Shown piece after piece: positions 35,996 through 47,279 of a stretch of 64,000 nucleotides of DNA. The translations under genes were made by a program, and so were the position numbers. The stretch is from Lichenostomus cassidix (Eukaryota > Chordata > Aves > Passeriformes > Meliphagidae), in the NCBI GenBank assembly GCA_008360975.2, contig CM039179.1, positions 56,768,666-56,832,665 on the forward strand. The letters run 5' to 3'. The notes beneath the pieces are model-generated. The model ran no database searches, was not told where the DNA came from, and was given only the letters and a program-made list of their open reading frames with translations. The number at the start of each line of letters is the position of its first letter. Position 1 is the stretch's first letter.

Positions 35996-37653
35996 TGTGT
36001 CAACAAATAAACCTGCTTAAACACAGAATTCTTCAACAAGTATAACTGGGAAAAAAATTCTGTCAGCTGGGTCATTGGTGGTAGAAGCTGGTATGTTTTC
36101 TCTACTTCCACAGTACTAGGGTGATGTACACCACCCTGGGGATCACTGTCACCTTGTTTCCACATTTGCTCAGCATTTCTGAAAGTTTGAGACTATGTGA
36201 TCTTTAATGATTAACCAAATCAGACACTTACAAATCACGTGTGCATCACTGCATCACTAGACTCTATCCTCGCACAACATAAACTGTGTAAACTTCATTT
36301 ATCATGCAGTGAAAGTACAAGTCTGTGAGCGCTGCTGACAGAATGGTAATATGTTTGAATGCAGCCATTCTCTAATCAAACAGTGGAGAAACCCTAGGGA
36401 AAAAATTAGATTTAACATTTTCCATTTCAAACTGTTTTTATACACTTGTCTTTCAGAATACCACATGAGAATGGGAGCCCTTAGAATTTATTATGATTGC
36501 AAACACTATTACAGATGTTTTCAAAAAGCCAGAAATGTGATGGCTGCACATAATATGAAAATGACCCTTTCCTCATTTTATGCCTAAGTTTTTAATTGAC
36601 ACTTTTCAGTCACAATAAATTAAAATTGCTAAATCCATTCCTGATTCATGGACTTTATTATTTATCTTTTACCATTTGGATTTATGGGGAAAAAAGAATC
36701 TGTTTTTCTGTATATATTAACCTAATTTAGCCAACTAGCCAGAAATTATTTTGTTATAGTCATAAAACCTTGACAATGAACCGACTATAGAATGTTCTCA
36801 TCTCACTTGCTTTTATGGCATAGACCTGCAACTTTTAGTACTTCCAAAATACTGCTGGAGAAAAATTAAACCATAATAAATGCATTATGTACCTTTTAAA
36901 GAGATAATTCTTTCTGGATGTATGCTAAGACTCATTGATATTGTGCATCCCAGCATTAAAAATTTTGATTAAATTATTTTCTTGGGAAGGCACTTAAATG
37001 ACTAATTTTTCTGTAGGTGATTACCTCCCTGCAAGTGCTGATAGACACTTCCTGAAGACATATACTGTTGGCTTGGCACTGTGATAACAAAGGCAGGGGT
37101 TTTATAAAGTTTTCAGGAAGAACTGCTAATACATAGAGTTACAAAATGCACCATTCAATGTTGGTATACTTCCACGTAGTCAAAGGTCCTTCCAAACACA
37201 AAAAACATTGGCCTTTCTTTTTAATTTCTTCTTTTCTTGGTAGTCTTCTCGCTCTTTCTTGCGCATTTGTGTAAACATTCACACTTTGCATAGCTACACT
37301 TAAACATAGTCTAAATTTTTTTGGTAATTCTATTACAAACAAATCTAGATCTTGTTTGAGGGAAGGGTTATATCTAGCAGCAGATGAAAGCTGAATCCAG
37401 GCCTGAAAGGATTTTGAAATATTTTTTTGCAATGACGAACTAACAGGAATCTGAATGAAACTCATTCATGAAACAATGAGCGAGTTGTCAGTCCTATTCT
37501 TTTGGGAAGTTAGAACCAGAGAGTACATTCACTTTTCATATTTGATAAAGAAAAAAGTAACTCTTTATTGTGAACTCTATGGAGGAATAAAACAACCTAA
37601 AAAACCCCCACCCTTTTTGTTCTCAAAAAGCACAATTCTTCTATTCTTCTTAC
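35996..37653. other. AT-rich DNA; one unexplained minus-strand open frame
   Basis: The minus strand is open for 109 codons at 37139-37465 (Lys/Arg-rich C-terminal part). There is no recognised motif and no convincing splice pair. I see nothing else. Confidence 0.45.
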
Positions 37654-37769
37654 CTAATACCAAGCTATATTTAAGCCTATGAACAGCATCCTTTTCAGTG
37701 ATCAGGAATGAATTATGTTTCCAAACCCCACAATAACTTCCTGTAGTTAAGATATGGGTTTGGAATATA
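37654..37769 (-). other. Exon-like open segment, unidentified
   Basis: Minus strand. It has a consensus acceptor (ATATTTCCATTTCCAG) before 37769 and a near-perfect donor (TATTAG|GTAAGAA) after 37654. The 116 bp between are open as IFQTHILTTGSYCGVWKHN, then SFLITEKDAVHRLKYSLVL. It begins in phase 2 and ends in phase 1, which is compatible with the segment at 27777-27909. The peptide is of mixed, non-repetitive composition, as in a real protein, but I do not recognise a family. It has the best splice signals of the four exon-like segments. Confidence 0.25.
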
Positions 37770-40221
37770 CTGGAAATGGAAATATCATAATGGAAAGCTA
37801 TGTGAAGCTCAATTATTTCTGAAGTTCTCCAATGGAGAATGAAAAACATTCATGGGATACCAGAAACCTGTAGGAGTTTAATGTTTCACCACAGTGAGCA
37901 CTGAAAGGTTAAGGAGTCAAGAAACAATAGGGATGTGATGCAGCAGGAGCACTGAGATGTCTTCTGCTTGCTATAATCCCAAGTCTTTGTCTTCATTTTG
38001 TCAATAAAGCATACATTTGCTGATATGACACAACTTAATCTTTAATGTGTCATTTCACCAAAAAAATCCCCAATAAACTCATATTCTTAAAAGCTGTGAT
38101 AGGTTTTACCCTCACTTTTTGTGTAGCTTAGAAATTAAACATCTAGGACTGATTTACAATGTAATGTACATTTCTTTAGAAGTACAATTGTGATTTAGAA
38201 TTATTCCTCATTCGTTCCTCTATATATTAGTGTGATACTTGTTTCTATCTTTTTTTGTCTATGTCAAGCTTTTTTATCCAAGCCTGGAGACTTCTCAGCA
38301 TGGTTCATACAATACTCATGGCTGAAGACTTGTTTTGTTTTGGTTTTGCTTCTGGATGTCTTTATCAATTGTAAAAGCTGTAAAGATGTTCTGGAAACTA
38401 GTTACCTAGGCTGATAGAAAGTATATTGTTCAGTTATATTATTGTTAGTAGTAATAGAAGTAGCATTAAACATAATAACTCATACCACATCCTTGTGTAC
38501 TGTGTCACTGTCTATAAGCTGGCAATATTTTATCATATTTTTAGGTTTGGGATCAGCCAGAATTTCTAAGAACGAGGTCTTGCTGTAATATGAAAGATGT
38601 TTTTAAAATGAGAGATGTTTTGAAGACTCAGAACATATAGAATTATTTAACTGTGTTCCTTGCTAATGTTTTCCAGGAAGATTCATTAGTAAATACAAAG
38701 AGAAGAGGATATCATCTTATATTGCTCGATTGTTAAAGTTACTGTAAATTTCCTTGAAAATTACAGTTGGAAGTTATCTCAGGTAACTTTAAAACTAGAG
38801 TGTCTGTTTAACAATAGGATCTAGTACAATACAACAGATTTTGTAAAAGAAATAATGAAAGATATGCTTAAGTTATGACATTGAGAAAGCTTCTGGATGA
38901 GAGGAATAATCCAGAATTTCTGGGACATGAGAGGTAAAGCATTGTATCTTTTTATAAATTTTCTTCAAAGTTCTATATTCAGACTAAATCTAGATGGGAA
39001 TATTTATAGCAGAACTTTCAATAGAGGACAAATCATACAAAAGCGTCTCCTTTTTTCCCCAAAAATAATTCTGTCATCTGTTTAAAGAAAAATTCTGTTT
39101 GATAGGTTTCATTTAGGCAGAAATTAAATTAATTAATGTAGCACAGTTGAAACTATTCAGGTTTCTTCCCTGTCAATTACCTTTTATTATGAATGATTTT
39201 CATTAGATTATCTGAGAAGAAAAAACAAAATTAAAATAAAATAAAAACTGTGAGATTCATTCCCTGATACAATCCCAATGAAACAAATAAAGTTAATTCA
39301 CCAGTCTAGGTCTCAGTAAACTGGGATATGGGTTGAATCTTATCTTACCCCAACTTCTGGCTACAATATTAATCAATGCATAGAAATTGCATTGAAATGC
39401 ATTGTATTACCAATACCTTTTATAAGTATTTACAGGGCACTTACAGTGTGTTAGAATGGCTTTAAAAGACAGAGAAAAGCTGCTATTCTGCTATGAGGAA
39501 TCTGCAAATGGATTTGACAATGACTGACTGAGGAAAGTCTGGATGAAATGGCATTCAAGACAATGACTGAGATGCAGTTGTAACAATTATTTCAGCCTTC
39601 CTTTTCTCAAAAGTATTGTCTTTCCTGCTTTTTTTGCCATTGCTAAATTCAACAGGAAGAGTCAACTGAGTTCAATGGGTTCTGTAGAAGTAAATGTGGA
39701 AAGAGGTACCTTAAGTTAGAAGAGCTGAGGTAAAGTCATAAATATAAGTTATTCTGCAGGAGGATATAGAGAAAAACACTGTTGGAAAGAATAAATATGG
39801 AATCTACTGATTTAATTGCCTGAAGCAGAGAAGAAATATGGGGAAAAACATATGAGATCCTGTATGAGGTATGATAGGCATTGTAGGAAACACGGTTTGC
39901 AAAAAATATAGGTGGTCTTAAACCTCTAGCAAAGCTTAAGTTGAAGCAGTGAAAATACTTAATGTGCATACCTGATGCCTTCCAAGGGAGCAGAAAGAAG
40001 AGGAGGACTACTAAACTCTGTTTCAGATAACTAACCAGTATTAAGCAGTTGCTTGGTAATCGACATTTTGCTATTTGGATAAACTCCTATGAATTTAGGA
40101 AGAAGAATTAAATCAGCATCTTAAGGCATCCTAAGACCTCTGTGTTTGTGTCTGTTCAAAATGTGTCAGATGGACATGCTTCAAGCTCAGACACAGACTG
40201 CTTGTGAATATCTATGGTACG
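37770..40221. other. AT-rich DNA, nothing recognised
   Basis: Contains a nested inverted repeat at 38733-38792 (listed separately). A minus-strand frame at 39736-39969 holds an acceptor-like TTCTCTGCTTCAG, but its frame ends in a stop before any donor. Confidence 0.5.
38733..38792. repeat. Nested inverted repeat, 60 bp
   Basis: The outer arms TTAAAGTTAC (38733-38742) and GTAACTTTAA (38783-38792) are perfectly complementary. Inside, CTGTAAATT (38742-38750) pairs with AATTACAG (38759-38766) with one base skipped. Confidence 0.7.
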
Positions 40222-40277
40222 TAATACATAACATTATGTATTATGTCGTACATAATACATAGTATTATGTATTATGT
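40222..40277. repeat. Two tandem hairpin-forming palindromes
   Basis: Palindrome 1 has arms AATACATAA (40223-40231) and TTATGTATT (40234-40242). Palindrome 2 has arms ACATAATACATA (40250-40261) and TATGTATTATGT (40266-40277). The two units are similar to each other, so one was probably copied from the other. Confidence 0.8.
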
Positions 40278-41046
40278 TGTACATATATTCATACATAACC
40301 TGACATTGCAGCAGTATTTCCTTTGAATATTTTTATATGTTCTACCTCCAACAAGGATTGCCACTTTCAGATTGTGCTTAAATATGTCCATTATGTTTAC
40401 CTTTAATAAAATTTACTTATAATATAGGTCTGGTATCAAAAGCTCTTAATACAAGTCAAAGTATCTGGCTCTAAGAATGAAGAGTCTCTGAAGGAGAAGT
40501 TTATGCTACAAAGTTCCAGTTTCTTGAAACCCCTCTCATATTTTGGTAATTTACCTGACATTCAACTGTGTACCTCTACTCTGGCATGAGCTTAAATGCC
40601 TTATTAAATGAGTATCTTCAACTGTATACCTAATCCAATACCCATGACCATGCAAAAGCTGTTTCTTTGTGTCCTCTTTTTTAAAATTATTTTTCTGATT
40701 TTCACAAATATTACATCTCCTTTATGCTGTTTTAGCAATTCCCTTGACTACAGCCACACTTCCTGTTTTTCATGAGAGAATCCAGAGAGAGATAGTCTCT
40801 CATACTGCTTATTACACCCTCCTATTATGCTTACAATTAATATAATTTAAATTTAACAACACATCCATAATTCCCCGGTCTAACAGATGGTCCCCAAAGC
40901 TAACAGATGTCATCTTATTTATTCACTACCTGATATAATATTTGTGACATAATGATTAGCTTCTGTGCAAATAACTTTGATGTCAAAAGCAGAGAATAAA
41001 GATTTAACAATAGGAAGAAAAAACCCCTACACCCACAAATATTTCA
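40278..41046. other. AT-rich DNA, nothing recognised
   Basis: No gene, repeat family or structured element was seen. Confidence 0.55.
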
Positions 41047-41048
41047 TC

Positions 41049-41075
41049 ACAGAATCATAGAATGGACAGGAGCTA
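41049..41075 (-). mobile_element. Inverted CR1 tail scrap
   Basis: CACAGAATCATAGAATGG is the reverse complement of the CR1 3' tail. It is followed only by a few CR1-like bases, 45 bp upstream of a forward CR1. Confidence 0.6.
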
Positions 41076-41119
41076 GCAATGTGCACTTACATTGCAAGAA
41101 AGACAATATTTTCCTGGGG

Positions 41120-41510
41120 TCTCCTGTGAGAAAAGGCTGAGAGATTTCAGTTATTCAGTTTGGAGAAGAGAAGGCTTCTATGTGACCTAATTCTAGCCTT
41201 CCAGCACCTGAAGGGAGACTATGAGAAACATGGAGAGAGACTATTTACAAGAGCATGTAGTGACAGAACAGGGGACAATGACCTCAAATTGAAAAAGAGT
41301 AGGCTTATATTGCATATTAGGAAGAAATTTTCTGCTGTGGGAGTAGTGAGGCACTGGAAGAGGCTGCCCACAGAAGCTGTGGGTGCTCCATCCCTGGAAG
41401 TGTTCAAGACCAGGTTGGATGGGGCTTTGAGCAGCCTGGCCTAGTGGAAAGTGTGGCTGCCCATGACAGAGAGGTTGGAAAGAGATGGCCTTTGAGTTCC
41501 CTTCCCAGAC
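41120..41510 (+). mobile_element. CR1 LINE 3' part, 5'-truncated
   Basis: The plus-strand frame at 41160-41444 reads EKRRLLCDLILAFQHLKGD and later RLFTRACSDRTGDNDLKLK, GVVRHWKRLPTEAV and PSLEVFKTRLD. This is the conserved C-terminal end of CR1 ORF2, intact as an open frame for about 94 codons. The 3' UTR is diverged and fades out near 41510 without a clean ATTCTATGA tail. Confidence 0.9.
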
Positions 41511-44500
41511 ATATGAAAATAAGAGTTGTGTTCTTCTGCATATATATTAAAGACTAAGAACTGATTGAGGAACTTGTTCTAGTTTAGACAATTCATGCCA
41601 GCCTATCATGAAAGTTAAGTCCTGTTGAATTAAAAGCTTCAGCTTTACTGAAAGAAGGGCTGAAAATGAAGCAAAAAAAAGAATGGAAAATACAAAGGAG
41701 AAATTAGTTGTCAAGGGTGTTTTTCTTTTCTTCTGTTCCACTTGTCTTTGGGATCCATTTTCAGGGCTAATTTTAGCAAGTCACTTTAAGTTACAATTAT
41801 TTAAAATGTTCAGTATCTGTATAGTGCTTTTAAAGTGCAATCATTTGTAAGTGATTTTCTTTGACACTATGGACGGAAACAGAAATAATGTATTTTTAAG
41901 GAGACAGATTATATTATATATATAAAAAATACTAAATATTTATTTCATGTTCAAATTTGCAACTTTTGTCCTGCAAAAGATTTCTGTCCTTGTTGAAACT
42001 CTCCTGGGTAGTTATGGTACTGAACAGGAAATGCTAAATCCTTATGTAATAAGCTGGCAATGACTTTTTGTTTTTTTTTTTTAAATCAGTGGAAGTCTCT
42101 GTTTGAAACTCTAAATAAGATATTGCTGGCAAATACAGGGGCAATATTTTTTATTCAGACTAACTCCTTCGCATACCACCTTCACTCGGCTCTCCAGTAC
42201 AGAATGAAAATAATAATAATAACAATAGCACTTCATACTGCTCTCACTTTATCAGATAAGCTTTATGGCTTGGTGTTGTATGCTGAGTGCTGACAGACAT
42301 CAGGCACTGGGCTCAGAAGATGTGTGAAATCACTTTGACACATATCTGGACAGATATTCAGAGTGCTTTCTTTGCTGTAAAAAACTTTTTATGGAATGTC
42401 AACTATTTGAATATTCTTCTATACAATATTTTGTTTTCTGGTATAATATGATGTGATCTATATACTTATTTTTTACACAAAAGCGTGAATGTATTAAGAA
42501 GTAATCTGTTGATGCTGCAAAGATATGTCATAGCTCAGTGAATATTACAGAGCTAAGGTGGGGAAACAGTACAAAGGTGAAGAATATAGCAGAAAGATCT
42601 GGTTGTTCTGCAGACACTTGACACACATGGCCTTTAAATACTGAAATCATACTTTTGTCCTATTGCCACTAGCTTCAGTAATCCCCGAACCAGAACCTAG
42701 TTTTAGTTGCTCTCCTACTCATGTACATGCATTATTTGAATGTGCTCTTAGAAAGCTTATCAGTAAGTATACAGTTAATCTTATTGGTATCGACAGTCTC
42801 TTTATTCTTTGTTTGCTATCTTTTACTTCTTAGTGAGAGGTTTTAGAAATGCGTACTAATTAGGTTCTTTTTAGTCCTTCATTAGTTTAATTTTCTCTCT
42901 TGCTCATAAATTAGTATTTAAAAAATTACTATTATTTCTAAGCAGGTTTTATTCTGATACAAAATAAAATACCTGTCTTGGGTTTTTTTCTATTTTCCTT
43001 AATCTGAAAAGCTTCTAATCAGGACTGAGGGTTCAATTCTAGTCTCTGTCTTCATCAATTTTAAAGCTGTTGCAGTGCCTTAACTTTATATATCTCACTT
43101 GCTAGTGAATTAAAACCTTCAATTTTCTGTATCATGTCTGCAAAGAGTTGAGTGACTCACAATAGCCCTTAGGAAATGCTGAGTGTTTCTCATAAGCTAG
43201 GTAATAGGAAATTTTGAATAGAAGGTTATGTCTGAAGTCTCCAGCTCATAATCTCTAGCCTTCACCTATATGTAGGTACAGTGCTCCCTTCTCACTAGCT
43301 AAAAGCTGACATAGATGTCAGTTGCCATAATACCAGCAAGGTCAGTATCTTCAGACAAAGAGGAAAACCCTTTGTGGTAGAACCTTTTTCTCTGTCTGGG
43401 GGAGGCTTTCTACATCCTTTTTGTCTGCCCTTCTTTGAAAGTACAGGCTCTGATCTTGATTTAAAAGAGTATCTTGGAACAACCCCTCAAATCTTCCTAT
43501 TTAATCAGTTATACTTTTTGTGGAGTAATTAGTTATTTGGCTTCTGGCATATCTGTATCACTACTTCAAACAGACAGGAATATCTAGATCATGAATGCTG
43601 CAGTGTCTAGGTATGTTTAGAGTCATGCAGGTTTTGGCCATGCCCAGAGATAAATATTTGGGGTACCTAAGGAACTTCATTGGCAAGGGAATTCATAGTA
43701 TGAGTCAGGAGGACTTATCCTTTTTTTTTAATTCAATCCATCTACATATTCAGATTTTAATGCCATTTAGATAATCATCATTAAATAGGATTTTGTTGGG
43801 GTGTTTAGAAAATATCATATTGCTGCCAGTTTCTAATCACATTATTTAGACTATTTGGGGGCAAAATTCTGTAGCATTAAAAACGTATCATAACATATAA
43901 TTTTTTTTTTTTATGTTACAAGGACCATCTAGGGAGACACATCTGTGAAGCATTATAATTTCAGACATAAGTGGAGTAACAGGTAATTTTCTTGTATTCT
44001 GTAATAGGGAGTTAGATGGGACAAGAGGTAAAACAGTAATGAAAAAACCTCCGATAGATGAAGAATGAAGGCAAAAGGTAACTCTAAAAAAAGTCCAGAA
44101 GTCAACAATAGGAAAATTGTCAGGCACTTATGAAATTATAGAAAAAAATTTCTAATGAAATTCTTAGAAAATTAAGAGTGGATTAACAGAAGATCTGGTA
44201 CAAAACATATATGATATAGTACCAATAAAATAAAAATATAGGAAGAATGATATAATGAGAAAATGAGTGCAGAAATAGAGAGAATGAGATACATAACAGA
44301 AATAGCAATGGAAAAAAGGTGGTAAGAAAGTGTTTTGCCTGCTTGATTACCAGCAAAGCCTGGTAGAGCAAATATTGTTACCACAGAGAAGTGTTGTCAT
44401 ACCAGTAAATACTTGAAAAGAATCTATGCTTGTGAAACAGAATTTATAATATTTTTGGTTTAAACAGGCACTTTACTGGGAACTGTGTTGTCCTTAAGCT

Positions 44501-44522
44501 TCAAACATAAAATATAATTGAC
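41511..44522. other. AT-rich DNA, nothing recognised
   Basis: TA-rich at 41908-41935. Poly-T or poly-A runs at 42067-42082 and 43900-43912. Minus-strand open frames at 41547-41741 and 43888-44127 contain acceptor-like tracts but no matching donor that I trust. Confidence 0.5.
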
Positions 44523-44843
44523 TTAGAGGGGACTTACCAATGTCTGTAATTATCTGCATGGAGGGTGCCAAAAGGATGGATCCAGGTTCTTTCTTGTGGT
44601 CCCAGGCAATAGGACAAGAGGAAATGAGCAGAAACTTATGCACAGGAGGAACTTCTTTACTGTACAGGTGACCACGCATTGGAACAGGTTGCCCAGAGAG
44701 GCTGTGGATTTCCCCTTAATGGAGACATTCAAGAAGTGCCTGGATGCAATCCCATGCCATGTGCTCTGGGATGACCCTGCTTGAGCAGGGAAGCTGGACC
44801 AGATGATCAGCTGTGGTCCCTTCTAACCTGACCCATTCTGTGA
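44523..44843 (+). mobile_element. CR1 LINE 3' end, 5'-truncated
   Basis: Starts in the CTTAGAGGGGACTTACCAA block. It passes AATAGGACAAGAGGAAATG, GGAACAGGTTGCCCAGAGAG and GACCCTGCTTGAGCAGGG, and ends CCATTCTGTGA at 44843. Its frame at 44596-44784 reads GNRTRGNEQKL...RRNFFTVQVTTHWNRLP, a CR1 ORF2 C-terminus. It belongs to a different CR1 subfamily from the copies at 30.5 and 35.3 kb. Confidence 0.92.
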
Positions 44844-47125
44844 AAATAAATCCAAAATGCAAATAGCTGATAACTTCGAAAGGTGTGAAAAAACACAAGA
44901 CTAAAACTCAAACACTTGCAAACTTCAATGAACATGAGGCATGCATCCTTGTGTAGTCTATTTACATGCAGGCAGGATGTCAACCAGACCCATGGATGCT
45001 ACCCCTAGGAACTACAGTTAGTTAAAGTTCTGTGCAGATTCCATCCAAATGGAGCTTCAGAGGAGAGTGAGGACAGAGCCAGGAATGCCTTGCTCAGTAT
45101 GCTGGGATATTCTCTTCTAGAAGCCTTTGAAGGGACAGACAAATTTCTGTGAAAGGTCACACTATTTACAGCCACTGAGCAGGTAAGAACTTCAGATTAT
45201 TTTCCACAAAATTCCTGGTGCCAATGAACCACCTGTGTGAACAAAAAATGTCTGATAGAAGACAGAGAAAGATTGAACAAAATTTTCAGGCATGGTTACA
45301 TGATCAGAGGGAGGCTTTTAATGGTGGTCCTGGTGAAACATCAAAGGGCAAAAAGTTCAGTCTTTTAGGACTAACTTCACCTAACCTTGGATCTTTATAA
45401 TAGATGTGGCTTCATACATGCTAGCCACTTTAATTCTCTTGACAGTAGCAAGAGTAACAGCTTTTTTAAGGCATATTTTATCTCATCCTAGAGTACATTT
45501 TCAAAATAGATACCCAAGCATACCTGTTTCTCATGAAAATTGCTTAATAATAATAATAATAATAATAATGCCACTTCACTTTCTTTTCAACAAGGTTCAC
45601 TCTGGCAATGTGGTAAAATAAGATTTTGGTTTCCTAATCATAAGATTCTTAATTTTTTGAATGAAAAATAAAGTAGACAAAGTATTAAATATCAAGAATG
45701 TCACTATGCAGAGTTTGTGGTGTTCAAGAACCCTGACAAAAGCTGTTAATTTTTTAAGAGGAAGGGCATGCTCTCAGAAGTTTGCTATTTCAATTAATCT
45801 TAAGGTTGTTTTATATAGCTTATATTTTCTGGTCACCTACATCTAATAAGCAGTTCAAAACACTTTAGAATATACAATCTTGTTTACCATATAGATACAA
45901 CAAATTTACTGCAAATCTAATTCCAAAAGATTCAGTATCTTTCTGTTTAGTCTGTACATTTCCTGTTTTGTGGAAAGATGTTTTTATTTCCCTGCTGATG
46001 TTTATGTACCTTTTCTGTAACAGTATTACAGTTTCATTGCTGTAATCCATTGACTTTAATGGAGTTATTCTTTTCATGTAGTCATTGGCAGACTTATTCC
46101 TACACAAGTATCGTCTGTAAAGTCTGTTTGATTTCTCTTTATCTATAACCTAAAGAAATCTTTGTATTCATTGTGCATATTAAGGAAAAAAAAAAGGATT
46201 TGTGGGCAGAAAAGAAGGAAATTGTGCTATACACACATAGCAAATTTGAAGGCATGAATGGGTAATCAACTTTAAATCAAATGACATAGCTGCGGGAGGC
46301 ACGAGTTTACATTCATGGGTACAGTCTTCTTGCTCTGCACTGTTCCAGCATGCCAAAGTAGCTGCAAACTTGGCACAGGAAGCTGGGTTTGTAACTGCTT
46401 TGCATCACTGCACAGCAGTTGGAACACTCTGGCACATCTGCCCCTTATCTGATGCAAATTGATGCAGGAAGTGAAACTTCATAAAAATGTCTCAGATTTA
46501 CATTGGGAAGACCAGGCGCAGAGTTGACATAAATACTTTGCTAGTGTAAATCATGAGTTCAGTGGAGCTGGACTGACTTACATGTGACTTACATAAATTT
46601 TGGATCTAGAGTCAGATCCAGGGTGGTGAAATTATGAATAGAGACAATGCATTGATGAAAATCAACATCAATGTCCAGTAGAAAGATAACTCAAAAATAG
46701 TCTAAATAATGCTAAATAATGACTGTTCTCATGGGCTGCCAAGACAAGGTGAGCTGTGCCATGAAAAACAAGCGTAACACATGGCAACCATGAAGGTTCC
46801 ATTAAAAAAGTCATCCTTTTTGCTGTCTCTTGGTTATGTATTTTGCTAGCAATATCCAAAAAGCATCACTGTAGCCACACTTTGTAAATATTCATCAAAG
46901 AAATGCTACTCAGAGTTAAAATCCTTCTAGGCTTGGCATAGTGTTCTAAAACAATATTTTGCAAATGTTGTTCGTTTTGGTTTCATGTATTTTTTACTCA
47001 GCTTACACTATAATACTTAAAGTGTTTACATAATGCCTGATCTTTTTTACTGTTCACTTTTAACATCTCCATGATTCACTTGCATATTTTCACTGTTTGG
47101 TTTTTTTATCCTCTTCTGATAAACA
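44844..47125. other. AT-rich DNA with one short microsatellite
   Basis: Nothing recognised apart from the (TAA)n tract at 45545-45570. Open frames under 82 codons are treated as chance. Confidence 0.5.
45545..45570. repeat. (TAA)n microsatellite
   Basis: Eight perfect AAT/TAA units. Confidence 0.9.
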
Positions 47126-47279
47126 ATATTTTATTGATTCAGCTGCAGATTTTAATGTCTCAAAATGTACAAATACTGCTTATGTGTTACAGTGCGTACT
47201 TTGATGTTCCAATTAGATATTTTATGGATCCAGCTGCATACTTTGGTGATCCAGTTGGATTCTTGGTTTTCAATAAAAT
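47126..47279. repeat. Diverged 21-bp minisatellite
   Basis: Seven successive units: 47126-47146, 47147-47167, a 28-bp unit at 47168-47195, 47196-47216, 47217-47237, 47238-47258 and 47259-47279. Units 1 and 5 (ATATTTTATTGATTCAGCTG and ATATTTTATGGATCCAGCTG, each followed by C) agree at 19 of 21 bases. The others share the AT-rich start and a GATCCAG-like middle. As 21 is a multiple of three, one frame reads a 7-residue repeat: YFDVPIR, YFMDPAA, YFGDPVG. Coding use is unlikely, since the open frame is only 79 codons. Confidence 0.7.

Noticed and set aside
37139..37465. 109-codon minus-strand open frame
   Set aside because: No family motif and no splice pair in frame. A frame this long is expected by chance now and then in 64 kb.
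39709..39842. Exon-like stretch on the minus strand (TTCTCTGCTTCAG acceptor, CTTAAG|GTACC donor)
   Set aside because: All three frames meet a stop before the donor, so it is not an intact exon. It could be a decayed one, but there is no support.
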